This document shows positions 33,581 through 44,100 of a stretch of 64,000 nt of DNA, in pieces. Position numbers and translations under genes: made by a program. The stretch spans positions 1 through 64,000 of the forward strand of contig JBHHYU010000009.1 of assembly GCA_046757725.1 (NCBI GenBank), written 5' to 3'. Under the pieces are notes generated by a model. The model was given only the letters and a program-made list of their open reading frames with translations. It was not told the DNA's origin and made no database searches. This DNA comes from JBHHYU01 sp046757725 (GTDB lineage: Bacteria; Desulfobacterota; Binatia; UBA9968). The first letter of the stretch is position 1. Each line of letters begins with the position of its first letter.

Positions 33581-34771
33581 TCAGTTTTTAGTTTTGAGGC
33601 CTAAAATTTTAACCTGAGGACTGGCCATGAACCTCTTTCCCGGCAACTGCCGTAACAGCCCCTTGATTTCCAGGTCTAAAAGGATCCCGGAGACTTTCGC
33701 CGAGGAGAGGCCGCTTTTCTGTATCACTTCATCGATCTGAACCGGCTGTTCCAGAACTAATTCACAGACCTTCCGCACCTCAGAATTCATTTCCAAAGGG
33801 AGCGGAGGCACGGGATCCGGTTGTTTCACTCGAGCTCGAACCAAGAGTTGAGGGGCGATCTCTTCTACTATGTCTTCGACATTTTCCACCAGCTTGGCGC
33901 CCTGACGAATCAAACGGTGGGTGCCTCGACTCCGGCTTGTCCCTGCTTCACCGGGTACAGCAAACACCTCTCGGCCTTGGTCCAAGGCCAAGCCGGCTGT
34001 GATTAAGGAACCACTCTTTTCCGTTGCTTCGACAACCACCACCCCCAAAGAAAGAGCGCTGATGAGACGATTGCGCGGCGGAAAATTAAAAGAAAAAGGG
34101 GGCGTCCCCATCGGCAACTCGGAGATAATGGCACCGGCTCGGCTAATATTCTGATAAAGAGTGCCATGCTCCGGGGGATAAACCACATCAACGCCGGAAC
34201 CTAAAACCGCCACCGTTCTTCCGCCGGCTTCCAAGGAGGCCTCATGGGCCTCTCCGTCTATCCCTCGAGCCATCCCGCTAACCACCGTAAGTCCTAAGGA
34301 GGCTAAACCCTGACAGAGATCGCGGGTTATCCTTAATCCGTAGTCACTAGCACTCCGCGATCCCACGACAGCCACGGCCCATTGGTCTTCTTCGCGAATC
34401 TCACCTCTGACATATAGAAAGGGAGGTGGGTCAGTAATCACTCGAAGCCGCGCAGGATAGCTGGGAGCATTGAAAGGCAGAATATCTACGCCCGATGCAA
34501 CAACATGCCGAATCTCGTTTCTGACCCCATCCCATTCAGAAAAGGTCAGAAGCCCTTCGATGGCCCCACGATCCAGATCGGGGACCTGAGCCAATTCCCC
34601 TTCAGAGGATGACAAAGCCAGCCTCGGATCACCAAAATGGTCGGCCACCTTTTTAAAACTTGCACACCCCAGTCCTTTCACCTGGGCTAGGGCAACCCAC
34701 GCGGCGTATGCCTCCTCATCCGGCGAAGACGGGGAAAATTCTTTTCCCGTATTTGTTGAGATCTCAGGCAT
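33581..34771 (-). CDS. dprA: DNA-processing protein DprA
   Basis: 396 residues. N-terminal helix-hairpin-helix-like part, then the Rossmann-type DprA core with AVVGSRSASDYGLRITRDL, VVSGMARGIDGEAHEASL, AVLGSGVDVVYPPEH, GTPPFSFNFPPRNRLISAL and EATEKSGSLITAGLALDQGREVFAVPG. A C-terminal winged-helix (DML1-like) ends the protein. It loads RecA on incoming single-stranded DNA during transformation. It is paired with topA, a common order. Confidence 0.95.
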   Translation of the reverse strand: MPEISTNTGKEFSPSSPDEEAYAAWVALAQVKGLGCASFKKVADHFGDPRLALSSSEGELAQVPDLDRGAIEGLLTFSEWDGVRNEIRHVVASGVDILPFNAPSYPARLRVITDPPPFLYVRGEIREEDQWAVAVVGSRSASDYGLRITRDLCQGLASLGLTVVSGMARGIDGEAHEASLEAGGRTVAVLGSGVDVVYPPEHGTLYQNISRAGAIISELPMGTPPFSFNFPPRNRLISALSLGVVVVEATEKSGSLITAGLALDQGREVFAVPGEAGTSRSRGTHRLIRQGAKLVENVEDIVEEIAPQLLVRARVKQPDPVPPLPLEMNSEVRKVCELVLEQPVQIDEVIQKSGLSSAKVSGILLDLEIKGLLRQLPGKRFMASPQVKILGLKTKN

Positions 34772-35021
34772 GATCGCTGTCTTCTTACTGTTTGCCTATC
34801 CAACTAAACGAGCCTGCAACCCGGACTCTCCAGGCAAAAACTCACTTTTTTATACTATTCTAAATTTAATACAAGAGCTAGGGACGCGCCCTGCACACCC
34901 CACCCACACCGATGGCTGTCGTTTTCGCGGGTAGCCCGACTTCCTGCTATTTCCCATGCTCCTGCGAAATGGGTTGGCACCCAAGGGGCAAAAGGATTCA
35001 CTTGAGGCGTTTCACCCGAGC

Positions 35022-35474
35022 TCAAAGAGAAGACTTTTCGAGCATGAGCAGTTTTTTCTTCCAATCCCGTCCCAAGGCAAAGCCTCCGAGGCTCCCGTCG
35101 CACCGGACGACACGATGGCACGGGATGACGAGCGGAATCGGGTTTCTCGCTAATGCGTTGCCCACAGCGCGACTGGCCCTGGGCTTTCCTACCCGTGCTG
35201 CCACCCATCGATAACTTCTTACCTCTCCATAAGGAATTTGTGCCGTAATCTTCAAGACGGCCTGCGTAAAAGGAGGTAAATCGCTGAGGTCACAGGGCGC
35301 AGAAAACAAACGCAACCGCCCGGCTAAGTAAGCCCGCAGTTCTTTCCTGGTAGTCGCCCTCCAGCGTCGGGCAAGGCGCCCTTCATCTCTGTGGTGAGAG
35401 GAGACGGGTTGGCCCTTGGCTCGAAGCCTGACTGCTTTGATTCCTGTTTCCGTAGTGTCGATAGACCATCTCAT
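35022..35474 (-). CDS. ogt: Methylated-DNA-protein-cysteine methyltransferase (Ogt/MGMT type)
   Basis: 150 residues from ATG 35474; a GTG at 35480 overlaps the der stop. The C-terminal domain contains the active-site IPCHRVV, preceded by IPYGEVRSYRWVAARVGKPRASRAVGNALARNP and followed by GSLGGFALGRDWKKKLLMLE. The Cys takes the methyl group from O6-methylguanine in a one-time reaction. It is the third gene of an era-der-ogt run. The N-terminal 70 residues are poorly conserved, as is usual. Confidence 0.9.
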   Translation of the reverse strand: MRWSIDTTETGIKAVRLRAKGQPVSSHHRDEGRLARRWRATTRKELRAYLAGRLRLFSAPCDLSDLPPFTQAVLKITAQIPYGEVRSYRWVAARVGKPRASRAVGNALARNPIPLVIPCHRVVRCDGSLGGFALGRDWKKKLLMLEKSSL

Positions 35475-35476
35475 CG

Positions 35477-36862
35477 TCACTTCTTTTTCTTTTCTGCCTG
35501 GTTCCTTCTAGCACGCAAGACAAGGCGTACAGGTGAGTGTTCCAACGCCAGAGTCAGACGCAGCTGACGGACAAGGTAGCGCCGGTAAGTCGAGGTGAAA
35601 CCTCTAGGAAAGTTAACGAAAAGGGTGAATGTCGGTGGACAAAAGGCCGTCTGTGTAGCATAAAAAAATTTTACCTCCCGACCCCGGAGAAGTGGAGGCC
35701 GGTGGCCTTGGATTGCTTCTTGCACGGCTTGATTGAGCGTGGAGGTCTGGATTCGACGTTGGTAGGATAGGGCAACCTGCCGGGTTGCCTCCATCAGTTG
35801 CTGAATCCCATACCCGGTAAGGGCCGAGATAAACACAAGCGGGGCAAAATCGGCGAATGACAGCTTATGGGTGACCCGCGCGCCGTAGGACTTGAGGTCG
35901 CCATGATCTTGCACCACTAGATCCCACTTGTTCACCGCTAAGACCAATCCTTTGCCACGCTGACACGCGTAAGCCAGGATCTGCGCGTCCTGGTCGGTCA
36001 CTCCCTCAGGCCCATCCAAAAGGTGAATAGCCAGATCACCCCGATCAACCGAACGAAGAGATTGAATCACGCTGTCACGCTCAATTCGATCCGCGATTCT
36101 CGCCTTGCGGCGGATCCCAGCCGTATCGACCAGGGTGTATTGCCCCTCTTTTAAGAGTAAGGAACACTCCAAGGCATCCCGTGTCGTGCCGGGGGTTGCA
36201 TCGACTACAGAGCGATCATAACCAAGAAGCCGGTTGACCAAGGAGGACTTCCCTACATTGGGGCGTCCAACGATCGCCAGGCGAAAAGGGCTAATTCTTT
36301 GGTTTTTCGGCGAACCGTCCGCCTGGACTTCTGAGAACTGCTGAACGATCCGATTCATCAACTCGGAAAGCCCGAGTCCATGTTCTGCCGAAAGAGGAAA
36401 GATCTCGCTTAAGCCTAGGGCATAGAATTCATAAAGGTAACCCGCTTTGGGTTGGGTATCAATTTTGTTTACGGCGAAGAACACAGGCTTTTCAAGCTTC
36501 CGGAATCGGGTTACGGCTTCCTGGTCCACCGGGTTCAGGCCCTCTTTGCCGTCAAAAATAAAGAGGATGACATCTGCCTCTTTCATGGCAAGGCGGCTCT
36601 GTTCCTGAATGCGTTGGCTGAGCCCCGACTTCGGATTCGATTCGAAACCTCCCGTATCGATCAGCAGGAACCCCTTGCCGTACCATTCTACCTCTCCGTA
36701 ATTGCGATCCCGCGTGATCCCCGGCAGGTTATGTACCATGGCCTTCTTTTTTCTGATCAGGCGGTTAAACAACGTAGACTTCCCTACATTCGGGCGCCCC
36801 ACAAGCGCCAGTACCGGAAGGCGGTGAGGATCGTGGCAGTCGAGCCGTGTTGTTTCGGTCAT
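35477..36862 (-). CDS. der: Ribosome biogenesis GTPase Der (EngA)
   Basis: 461 residues, two tandem GTPase domains. G1 motifs GRPNVGKSTLFN (about 21-32) and GRPNVGKSSLVN (about 200); G3 DTGGF and DTAGI; G4 NKID and NKWD. A C-terminal KH-like domain ends with a basic tail. Der assists 50S subunit maturation. It is followed with a small overlap by the ogt gene and preceded by era one base apart. Confidence 0.97.
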   Translation of the reverse strand: MTETTRLDCHDPHRLPVLALVGRPNVGKSTLFNRLIRKKKAMVHNLPGITRDRNYGEVEWYGKGFLLIDTGGFESNPKSGLSQRIQEQSRLAMKEADVILFIFDGKEGLNPVDQEAVTRFRKLEKPVFFAVNKIDTQPKAGYLYEFYALGLSEIFPLSAEHGLGLSELMNRIVQQFSEVQADGSPKNQRISPFRLAIVGRPNVGKSSLVNRLLGYDRSVVDATPGTTRDALECSLLLKEGQYTLVDTAGIRRKARIADRIERDSVIQSLRSVDRGDLAIHLLDGPEGVTDQDAQILAYACQRGKGLVLAVNKWDLVVQDHGDLKSYGARVTHKLSFADFAPLVFISALTGYGIQQLMEATRQVALSYQRRIQTSTLNQAVQEAIQGHRPPLLRGREVKFFYATQTAFCPPTFTLFVNFPRGFTSTYRRYLVRQLRLTLALEHSPVRLVLRARRNQAEKKKK

Positions 36863-36863
36863 T

Positions 36864-37787
36864 TTACAGTCCTAATTCCGTTAATGCACGGGGATTCTGG
36901 GTCCATCCTTTTTGAACCTTGATAAAGAGCCCTAAAAAAATTTTGCAGCCTAGGAGATCTTCCAGATCCTGTCGGGCCTGTGTGCCGATCTCTCTGAGCA
37001 TTTTCCCCCCTTTACCAATGAGGATGGGTTTGTGAGATTCACGGTCGGCATGGATCGTTGCCTTGATGACTACGAGGGGTTTGGCTGCTCGCTCCTTGAA
37101 TTCATCGATGGTCACTGCCGTGGCGTAGGGGATTTCTCCTCGGGTCAGGAGAAAAATCTTTTCCCTGATCATTTCGGAGGCAACAAAACGCTCTGTTTGG
37201 TTAGTAACTTCACCTTTCGGATAATACCGAGGCCCTTCTGGAAGCCATTTTTCGATCAGATCCAAGAGAAGTGGCAGCCCTTCTCCGCTACGAGCACTGA
37301 TAGGAATGATTTCTCGCCCCGGTAACAAGCCGGAACACTGCTCCATCAGCGGGAGGAGTTTTCCTCTCGAGATGAGATCCAGTTTGTTGAGCAAAAGGAG
37401 CCCCGTTGCGTGAGATTCACGAAGTGTCCGAGCAATCTCTTCGTCGCCCCTTTGAATCCCTTCAGCGGCATCGACGAGCCAGAGGACCCCGTCTACCTCT
37501 CTCAGGGTGTTCTGGGCAATCTCCACCATGCGCCGGTTCATCAGCGAATGAGGCTGATGCATCCCGGGGGTGTCCAGAAACACTATTTGAGACGTCGGGG
37601 TCGTTCTAATCCCGGTGATCCTATTGCGAGTAGTCTGGGGTTTTGGACTAACAATGGCGATCCTTTCCCCTAGGAGCTGATTGAGGAGAGTCGATTTCCC
37701 CACGTTGGGACGTCCCACGATACCGATAAACCCCGAGTGATGGAGAGGCGTTTCCTGATTCGCGCCATTGGTTCGTTTAGCCGACAT
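36864..37787 (-). CDS. era: GTPase Era
   Basis: 307 residues. G1 GRPNVGKSTLLN (about 25-36), G3 DTPGMHQPHSLMN, and G4 NKLD mark the GTPase domain. A C-terminal KH domain contains the segment KPILIGKGGKMLREIGTQAR. Era binds 16S rRNA and the 30S subunit. It heads the era-der-ogt run. A 17-bp AT-rich palindrome lies 23 bp before its start codon, where a promoter would be expected. Confidence 0.97.
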   Translation of the reverse strand: MSAKRTNGANQETPLHHSGFIGIVGRPNVGKSTLLNQLLGERIAIVSPKPQTTRNRITGIRTTPTSQIVFLDTPGMHQPHSLMNRRMVEIAQNTLREVDGVLWLVDAAEGIQRGDEEIARTLRESHATGLLLLNKLDLISRGKLLPLMEQCSGLLPGREIIPISARSGEGLPLLLDLIEKWLPEGPRYYPKGEVTNQTERFVASEMIREKIFLLTRGEIPYATAVTIDEFKERAAKPLVVIKATIHADRESHKPILIGKGGKMLREIGTQARQDLEDLLGCKIFLGLFIKVQKGWTQNPRALTELGL

Positions 37788-37809
37788 AGTCTTTCACGAA
37801 AATCTATTT

Positions 37810-37826
37810 ATAATAGATACTATTAT
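37810..37826. promoter_or_regulatory. 17-bp palindrome upstream of era
   Basis: ATAATAG-ATA-CTATTAT is a perfect 7-bp inverted repeat with a 3-base centre. On the minus strand it overlaps the region where a -10 would fall for a TTGATC -35 around 37845-37850. It could be a repressor site or chance; no second copy was noticed in the window. Confidence 0.4.
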
Positions 37827-38304
37827 GACATCCCCCTCCTTGGATCAAGGTTAGGCCGCTCAACGCATAAAGCCGCGGCCGTAGTCTCCCGGTTATTAGT
37901 TTTTACCTTGGTCTCATTTAATTTTGAATTCCAGAATTTTTTAGAGACCCACCACACGGATTCGAACTTCCCTGGATACCGGCGCGAATCGTTAGCCGGT
38001 AAAAGCATTCCTGTTATGCAATGTGATTCCACCCCTGCCCCGGTTGGGGGGTACGTCTTGGTATCAACCCTCGTTTCTCCGTTTCTCCTCGTCGCCTCAG
38101 CCCTGGGAGCCAATGTAGCCTAATCAAAAAACGCTTCGCAATCATTTCCATGGGACACTGCTAGTTTTATTGAAGGCCGCAGTTACCCACCCTTTTGGTA
38201 AGATCTGGTAAAAACGGTACGTAATAGTACCTCAAAAGCCGTACCTTAAGTTACACGCAAAATGACTCGCTGTTCTGCTTTACAAAATAATAGCATAAGT
38301 GGTG
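37827..38304. other. Intergenic region between era and the OmpA-domain gene
   Basis: About 480 bp without a recognisable gene. Apart from the era-side palindrome and the OmpA-gene promoter I saw no tRNA or terminator. A T-arm-like word near 37970 does not fold as a tRNA. Confidence 0.4.
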
Positions 38305-38333
38305 TTGACCCAACCAAAAAACTTTGGCATAAT
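38305..38333 (+). promoter_or_regulatory. Sigma-70-type promoter of the OmpA-domain gene
   Basis: TTGACC at 38305-38310, a 17-bp spacer, and CATAAT at 38328-38333 (followed by AAT, so TAATAAT is also present). The expected transcript start is near 38340, about 30 nt before the ATG at 38372, with AAAGGAG at 38359-38365 as ribosome site. Confidence 0.75.
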
Positions 38334-38371
38334 AATGCTCGCTTTTTAACTGTCCGCGTAAAGGAGACGAT

Positions 38372-39196
38372 ATGGAGCTGAAAAAAGCATTTTCAAGTAT
38401 CTGCGGGATCGTTCTAGTTTTCGCCCTAGCGTTGGCCCCTTCCATAACACAGGCAGAGCAAAGCGGATCGGAAGAGGAAGACGCAGCCTTTTATGTGGGC
38501 AGTGGTATACTTTCGTTGCTCTACTTCCCATTTAAACTGGCGACGTGCGTCGGCACGCAAGCAGTGACCGCTGTCGCCTATACCTCTACTTATCGAGTTC
38601 CGGGAAACTTTGAAGGAGGCACCAACGGGAGAGAGCTGGGGGAAATTGCCCGCGGCGCTTGTACCGGCCCTTGGGTGATTGGTTTCGATCAAGTGAAAGA
38701 AGACTACGGGGAAGGAACACCCGTAATGGCGAAAGCGACCCTTCAGGAGCCGTTGGTCGCAAATGCAGCAGCCACGGAAACACCGGCCGTAAAGATTGTG
38801 GAGAAAGAGGTAGTCAAAGAAGTGATTAAGGAAGTCCCGAAAGTAGTGGAAGTGGAAAGGGTGATTCTTCCGGAGGTTGCCTTCCGTTTCGATTCAGCAC
38901 AACTGACCGAGGTGGGTAAAGGGACAGTCTATCTTCTAGCACAAAAAATTAAAAAAAAGTCAAAGGTAACAGCCGTCGTAGAAGGCCATACGGACTATAT
39001 CGGGACTGACGAATACAATAAGAAATTGGGGCTACGCCGGGCGGAGACGGTGAAACGCGAATTGGTCAGCCTTGGCATTAAACCGGAAAGCCTGGCCATC
39101 GAGAGTTTCAGTGAATCCAGACCGTTGATCGATCAGAAGACCAACTGGGCGAGGGCAGTCAACCGGCGCGTGGAAATCAAGGTCCAGGGAAAATAA
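38372..39196 (+). CDS. OmpA-family peptidoglycan-binding outer-membrane-associated protein
   Basis: 274 residues. Signal peptide with AxA cleavage (IVLVFALALAPSITQA). A short N-terminal domain with a hydrophobic SGILSLLYFPFKLATCVGTQ segment is followed by a Lys/Glu/Val-rich linker (KIVEKEVVKEVIKEV), then the OmpA C-terminal domain (about 155-274). That domain shows FRFDSAQLTEVGKG, EGHTDYIGTDEYNKKLGLRRAETVK and NWARAVNRRVEI, the Asp/Arg pattern that binds diaminopimelate. It probably tethers the outer membrane to the cell wall. A good promoter precedes it. Confidence 0.85.
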   Translation: MELKKAFSSICGIVLVFALALAPSITQAEQSGSEEEDAAFYVGSGILSLLYFPFKLATCVGTQAVTAVAYTSTYRVPGNFEGGTNGRELGEIARGACTGPWVIGFDQVKEDYGEGTPVMAKATLQEPLVANAAATETPAVKIVEKEVVKEVIKEVPKVVEVERVILPEVAFRFDSAQLTEVGKGTVYLLAQKIKKKSKVTAVVEGHTDYIGTDEYNKKLGLRRAETVKRELVSLGIKPESLAIESFSESRPLIDQKTNWARAVNRRVEIKVQGK

Positions 39197-39371
39197 GTCC
39201 GGAAGGCAAACCCTAAAAGCAGCCGAACCACCGTATCTTGAAACAAGCCGGTTCATTGGGTTAAAAGGCGTTTCAGAAACGCACATGTGGCAAAGGCGTT
39301 CCTAACACCTGAACGTGAGTAGTCGGTAAGGCGAAGGTGTAACCTTTTAATCCCGATCAACCTTTACTAAG

Positions 39372-39683
39372 CTAAAATCGCTTGCTCCCGCAATTCCAGC
39401 ACTCGGCAAACTGACCTTCGCTCTCTTCTCCGCACCTGGCACAGGTCCACGGTTTTCTAACGATTTTGATGGGGGCCAAGGCCCTTTTGAGTACATCCTG
39501 AGCCTCAAGATACCGTACATCGTTGACCACCCAGAGCTCAGGCCAGCACTCGATCGGTGGAAGCTGACCAGTCGCTCCGGTAAGATACAGGTTCCGTATC
39601 ACGCAATCAATCCCACGCGTCTTTAGAACGTTCTTAAGATGGCCTATCATGAGAGTATCTTGTGTAGTGTACACCTTTCTCAC
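39372..39683 (-). CDS. DUF2007-domain protein with C-terminal zinc ribbon
   Basis: 103 residues. The N-terminal DUF2007 fold is MRKVYTTQDTLMIGHLKNVLKTRGIDCVIRN with an ELWVVNDVRYLEAQDVL segment; these small domains resemble PII-like/ACT signalling modules. The C-terminus has CARCGEESEGQFAECWNCG, a zinc knuckle. No target is known. It follows the BenE-type gene on the minus strand with an 80-bp gap, but a shared role is not implied. Confidence 0.8.
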   Translation of the reverse strand: MRKVYTTQDTLMIGHLKNVLKTRGIDCVIRNLYLTGATGQLPPIECWPELWVVNDVRYLEAQDVLKRALAPIKIVRKPWTCARCGEESEGQFAECWNCGSKRF

Positions 39684-39763
39684 GTCTCTACCTTACACCA
39701 TTAACTTTTCTCATGCCTCGATAGCCCAGTTAGACTCTGCGGGGAAAGCGTTTGAGACTTCGG

Positions 39764-40960
39764 TCACTCCTGGTTCCAAAAATCGATGATCTCGCTTCGC
39801 TCCACCAATAGAGAAGCGAGGATGCCAGCGATGATCGCCCAAAAGGCTGAAGTAATTCCAAAAACAGCAAAGGGTGTCGTCGCAATAACAAACGCCACCA
39901 ACGCACCAAATTGCATTTCCCCTCCGAATGATTTTGCCAGAGCACCCTGAAACGAGGATATGATCGCCAGCCCGGCCAGGGCAAAGATGTACGTTTTCGG
40001 CAGCACATTCAACAGAGAGGCGACCGGAGTGGCCGCTAGCGCCATAACAATCGTTAGGGAGGCCGAAATCACCACCGCCCAATATCTGCCCGAAGTCATA
40101 CCCGCGTCCGGGGATGCAAGTATAGCGACGCCCGTTCTCGCCACGGTAGCAGGATGGCCACCGAATAGTGCGTTAACAACCGAGTTGATACCTACCACCG
40201 TAGATATCGTATTGACTGGGACCGTATAACCTTGAGCCATAAGAAACCCAAGCCCTTGAACGTTACCCAGACCCATCGCCAGTACAACCATTGGCAGACT
40301 AACAGCGATGACCGCAGCAAACGAAAAACTCATCGGCGGTAATGCGAACACAGGTAAAGACCACTGTAGAGGTTCGACCCCAGCCGTTCCTACTAACCCC
40401 ACCGCAATACCACCCCCTATAACTGCTAGGCCCACAGGAGGCACACGGGGACTGCCAATAAACCTTCCAAGCAAATAACATCCGACCGTGGTTCCGGCAA
40501 CCGCTATATCATCGACTGTAGCCATAACCATCCGCGTTACATACGAGAGAATACTCCCACTGAACATGCCCATGATGATTGGCAGAGGAAGCCATCTCAT
40601 TATCCGGCCGCCAACACCTGCTAACCCCAAGACCAGTAGGAGTAGCCCAGCGACGAGGTTGGCCCCAACAAGCTCTGCGAAGCTAAAACTATCGGCGAGC
40701 GTGCCAAGATAGATCAAACCCGGAATAGTCCAGGTAATAGGGATGGGTTGGCGAAAATAAAGGGATGTCGCGATAGATGAAACCGCACCGCTACACCAAA
40801 CGATGAATATCCAGCTCGACGTCTGCGCGGTGGACAGGCCTAACTGCTCTGAAACGCCAATGTGCAGTGGCACCGCGCCAAAGGCATACCAGACGAAAGC
40901 AGTCAACCCTGCCCATAGCGCCGCAGCACTCAACTCCTCAACCCTTCTCGAGTTATTCAC
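39764..40960 (-). CDS. Benzoate/H+ symporter BenE-family transporter
   Basis: 398 residues with about 12 membrane segments and no signal peptide. Family motifs: a GVSEQLGLSTAQTSSWIF segment near the N-terminus, PIPITWTIPGLIYLG, and GLGNVQGLGFLMAQGY followed by GHPATVARTGVAI. BenE imports aromatic acids such as benzoate with protons; homologues may carry other substrates. No benzoate-degrading enzymes lie near, so the substrate is uncertain. Confidence 0.9.
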   Translation of the reverse strand: MNNSRRVEELSAAALWAGLTAFVWYAFGAVPLHIGVSEQLGLSTAQTSSWIFIVWCSGAVSSIATSLYFRQPIPITWTIPGLIYLGTLADSFSFAELVGANLVAGLLLLVLGLAGVGGRIMRWLPLPIIMGMFSGSILSYVTRMVMATVDDIAVAGTTVGCYLLGRFIGSPRVPPVGLAVIGGGIAVGLVGTAGVEPLQWSLPVFALPPMSFSFAAVIAVSLPMVVLAMGLGNVQGLGFLMAQGYTVPVNTISTVVGINSVVNALFGGHPATVARTGVAILASPDAGMTSGRYWAVVISASLTIVMALAATPVASLLNVLPKTYIFALAGLAIISSFQGALAKSFGGEMQFGALVAFVIATTPFAVFGITSAFWAIIAGILASLLVERSEIIDFWNQE

Positions 40961-41107
40961 TTGCGGTTCTCCAACGCTTTGGCCTTCTTTCCGATCTCCG
41001 GCACTAGCGGCCTACAGGGTCGAGACCTCTTAACCGGGCTCGGAAACCCTCAAACAGAGGGTCGGGGCGTAAATTTTGCAGTAAATAACACTTGAAGTCT
41101 AAAGGTG

Positions 41108-44100
41108 TCAAACCCGTTGCTTCCTGGGTAATTTTCTGAGTGCGAGATCGGCAAGAAATAAAAAGAGACCCAAGCCTGAAATGGGCCACCACGTTTCTTG
41201 AGCTGTGGTCCCTTTGCCGGGGTCCGGTGTAAAGAGATGCTTGATTCCTTCCTCCATCCGATTCGTGTCCAGGACCTCTCCGTTAGTTTCCTCGGCAAGA
41301 CGGCTGAGCAAGGTCATGTTGGGTTTTAATTCCCGGTACTCCCTGGGATAGGGAACGATAAAAGGCACCGTGGTGACCGTGCGAGATTCCTCTCCTTTTT
41401 TTCCTTTCGCAAAGATTGTAAGAAAGTGGACACCCCGTCGTGAGATGGGGAAACGGCTTGCGTAACGCCCCGGGGCGATCTGCCGAAATGACCTCTCCAG
41501 AGCGGCCTGGTTAGGGGTCGTCAGATTTCCTACGAGCCCAAGATGGTTAAGATAATCCTGCCTTCGGGACATAAGATCAACAACCGTTCTGACCTCCTCG
41601 TCCTCCTGCTTGAGCTCAGTCCGTATTCTATTTTCTGAAACCTTTTTCATAGCGCTCCGCGCGAGCTGACCCGCCAACCGTGGAAAGTCTTTCCATTTTA
41701 GCCAATCCCGTCCCCACTGTCCGCTCAAGTCCGAGGTAAAGGCTACAACCTTTCCAAGTCCATAGCGCCATGAAACCAACAGTGGATCTTTTTCGACCTT
41801 CATCAACACGTCCGCACGGGGCTTCGGATGGGTAAGGATGTAACCTCGGACCGGAGGTATCCTCCGCCCGCGAAAACCTCTCAGGGGACCCACAGCCGCC
41901 ATGACTCTAGGATAAGCCAACCTCTCCACTAGCACATCACGTGAGATCAGAAGCGTCTCCGTTGTAAAGATCTGCGGAATAGTACGGGGGTCACTGGTTC
42001 GATAGAACCTTCCTTTACCGTCCCTGGCAATCCGAGCCATTAAAGTCAAATTGGCGTCCCGTCCCACGGCTACGGTTGATACGGTGATCCCACCCCGCAC
42101 CATCTCTTCCACCAGCGAATGAAAATCTGCTTTCTGCGTCAAGCCATCTGAAAGAATTAAAAGATGCTTGATCGCAGCGTCCTTAGCCGAAAATGACCGG
42201 TAGGCCTCGATCATAGCCCGGTGAAGATCAGTACCCCCATCGGACTGAAGTGAGGAGAGCTCCGCAGAGAGCCACTCCCCCTTTCCCACCCGGCGAAAGG
42301 GAAGAACCCAATTCCACTGTGCATCGAAGGCAAGAATCCCGATGTGGTCTGTCGGGTTCATGAGGTCCGCTGAGACCAAGGCCGCCGCCTTGGCCAGCTC
42401 CAGTTTGGTCGCTTCCTCTGGCCCCTCACCCATGCTCCCTGACTTGTCCAGGACAAAGAGGAGGGCTACCTGAGGAAGATCGAGACGGGAGGGCGGTCTC
42501 ATGATCACAGGTAAAATTCGTTCCAGCGGCGTCTTATAATAGCCGCCGGCTCCATAGCTTTGTGATCCACCCACTACCATCAAACCACCGCCCAGATCCC
42601 TGACATATTTTTCTATGGCCTCCATCTTAGACCGGGGCAGACGGTAAGCGGGGACATTATCCATAACCAGAAGATCAAAAGCGGAGAGCTCCGCAAGAGA
42701 GAGAGCACTCTCTTCTGGGGAGATTTCAACCACCGAGTATCCTTCAACGGCCAAGGCCCGGGCGAAAAAACGGCGGCTATCCTTTTTCGAGTGCAGGTAA
42801 AGAACCCTCGGGGGACCTTTGACCTTGACCACTCCTTGCAGGAGATTGTTTTCAGCAAGAGTGTCGTCGGCAGATTCCACCAAAAGTTCAAAGGTATGAC
42901 TCCCCCGCTTCCTCAGGGTTTCCTTGAAACGCACCCAGTTGGTCCCGCTCTTTAAGGCTATCGCCTTCTCCTTGTGAATAACCCCATCGCGTAGGAGTTT
43001 GATCCTGGCACGAGCTTTATAACGACTTTCAATGGCTCCCCTTACTTCAAAGCCTTCCGCACTGTCTACCTCAGGAGGCAATACGATATCGCTCAGATAA
43101 ACCTCATTTCCGCCCCGAGAAGAATTTACCGGCAACACCCATACCGGCACACCGTGGGAACGCAGTAGAGGCATGATCGGAGATATCTCCCCACGGTTTT
43201 CGTTGCCGTCAGAAATCAGAAGAATCCTTCCCTGGCGGTTCTCACCTATCTGGGCAAGGGCCGCCTGAAGCGCGGCTTGGATGTCTGTCTCTTCCCGGTT
43301 AACGTCAGGGGAAAAATCACCCAATTTAAAATGGCGCCGCGGGAAGAACTCCCAAACGGGCCGTCGGCCAAAGAACAAAAGTCCGGTCCGGGTCTGCGCT
43401 CTCCCGGTCGGGTGTACCCCCCGAGATTTCTCTAGGATTTGGAGGGCCTCCTCCTTGCCTTCCTGGCCCACGCTACGTGAGACATCCACCCCAACGACAA
43501 CATCCAACGCATCAATGCCCTTAAAAATCTTCGGGTTGACAATAGCGAGGCCGATCACCGACAGGGCCACAAACCTAAAGGCCAATGGAAAAAAAGAGCC
43601 ACCACCACGAAAAAGGAGAAACCCCTCTACCAGGAGTAGAACAAATACCCCCGTGAGAAGGTAAGGCCAGAGTGAAAATTTTTCCCCTATCCCTTCAGCC
43701 TCCCCCTTATTAGCCTGCATCTTTTCTTGTGCACGAAGGGAGACCTGCGACGTGATTCGGGATTCCTTCTCGCTGAAAAGATTAACAGCAAATTCGCCCT
43801 GTCTATTTCCGGTCTTGAACGTGTAAAATCCGACATCCCAGGTTTTAGCAAAGGATGCCGGATTAGAGACAATGCCTAACATTTCACTCCGGCCCGATGG
43901 GCTTCTGACCTCAACCTGACCATATTTTCCACCCAAGCGAAGGGCATAAGGACTTCCCGCCTGAACCCCAACCGCAGGGAACTCCGCCTTCTGCGGGTGG
44001 AACCAGTCGAAAACGTTAGTGAAGAAAATAGGGAACGCAACTCTAAAAGGTAGATCCGTCGCTAAAAGGTCAAACCCAAGAACGACGGTCTTCAGTCTCC

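Noticed and set aside
37940..38010. tRNA-like T-arm word (ATTCGAA) between era and the OmpA gene
   Set aside because: The flanking bases do not pair as a T stem on either strand and no anticodon or D arm is present.
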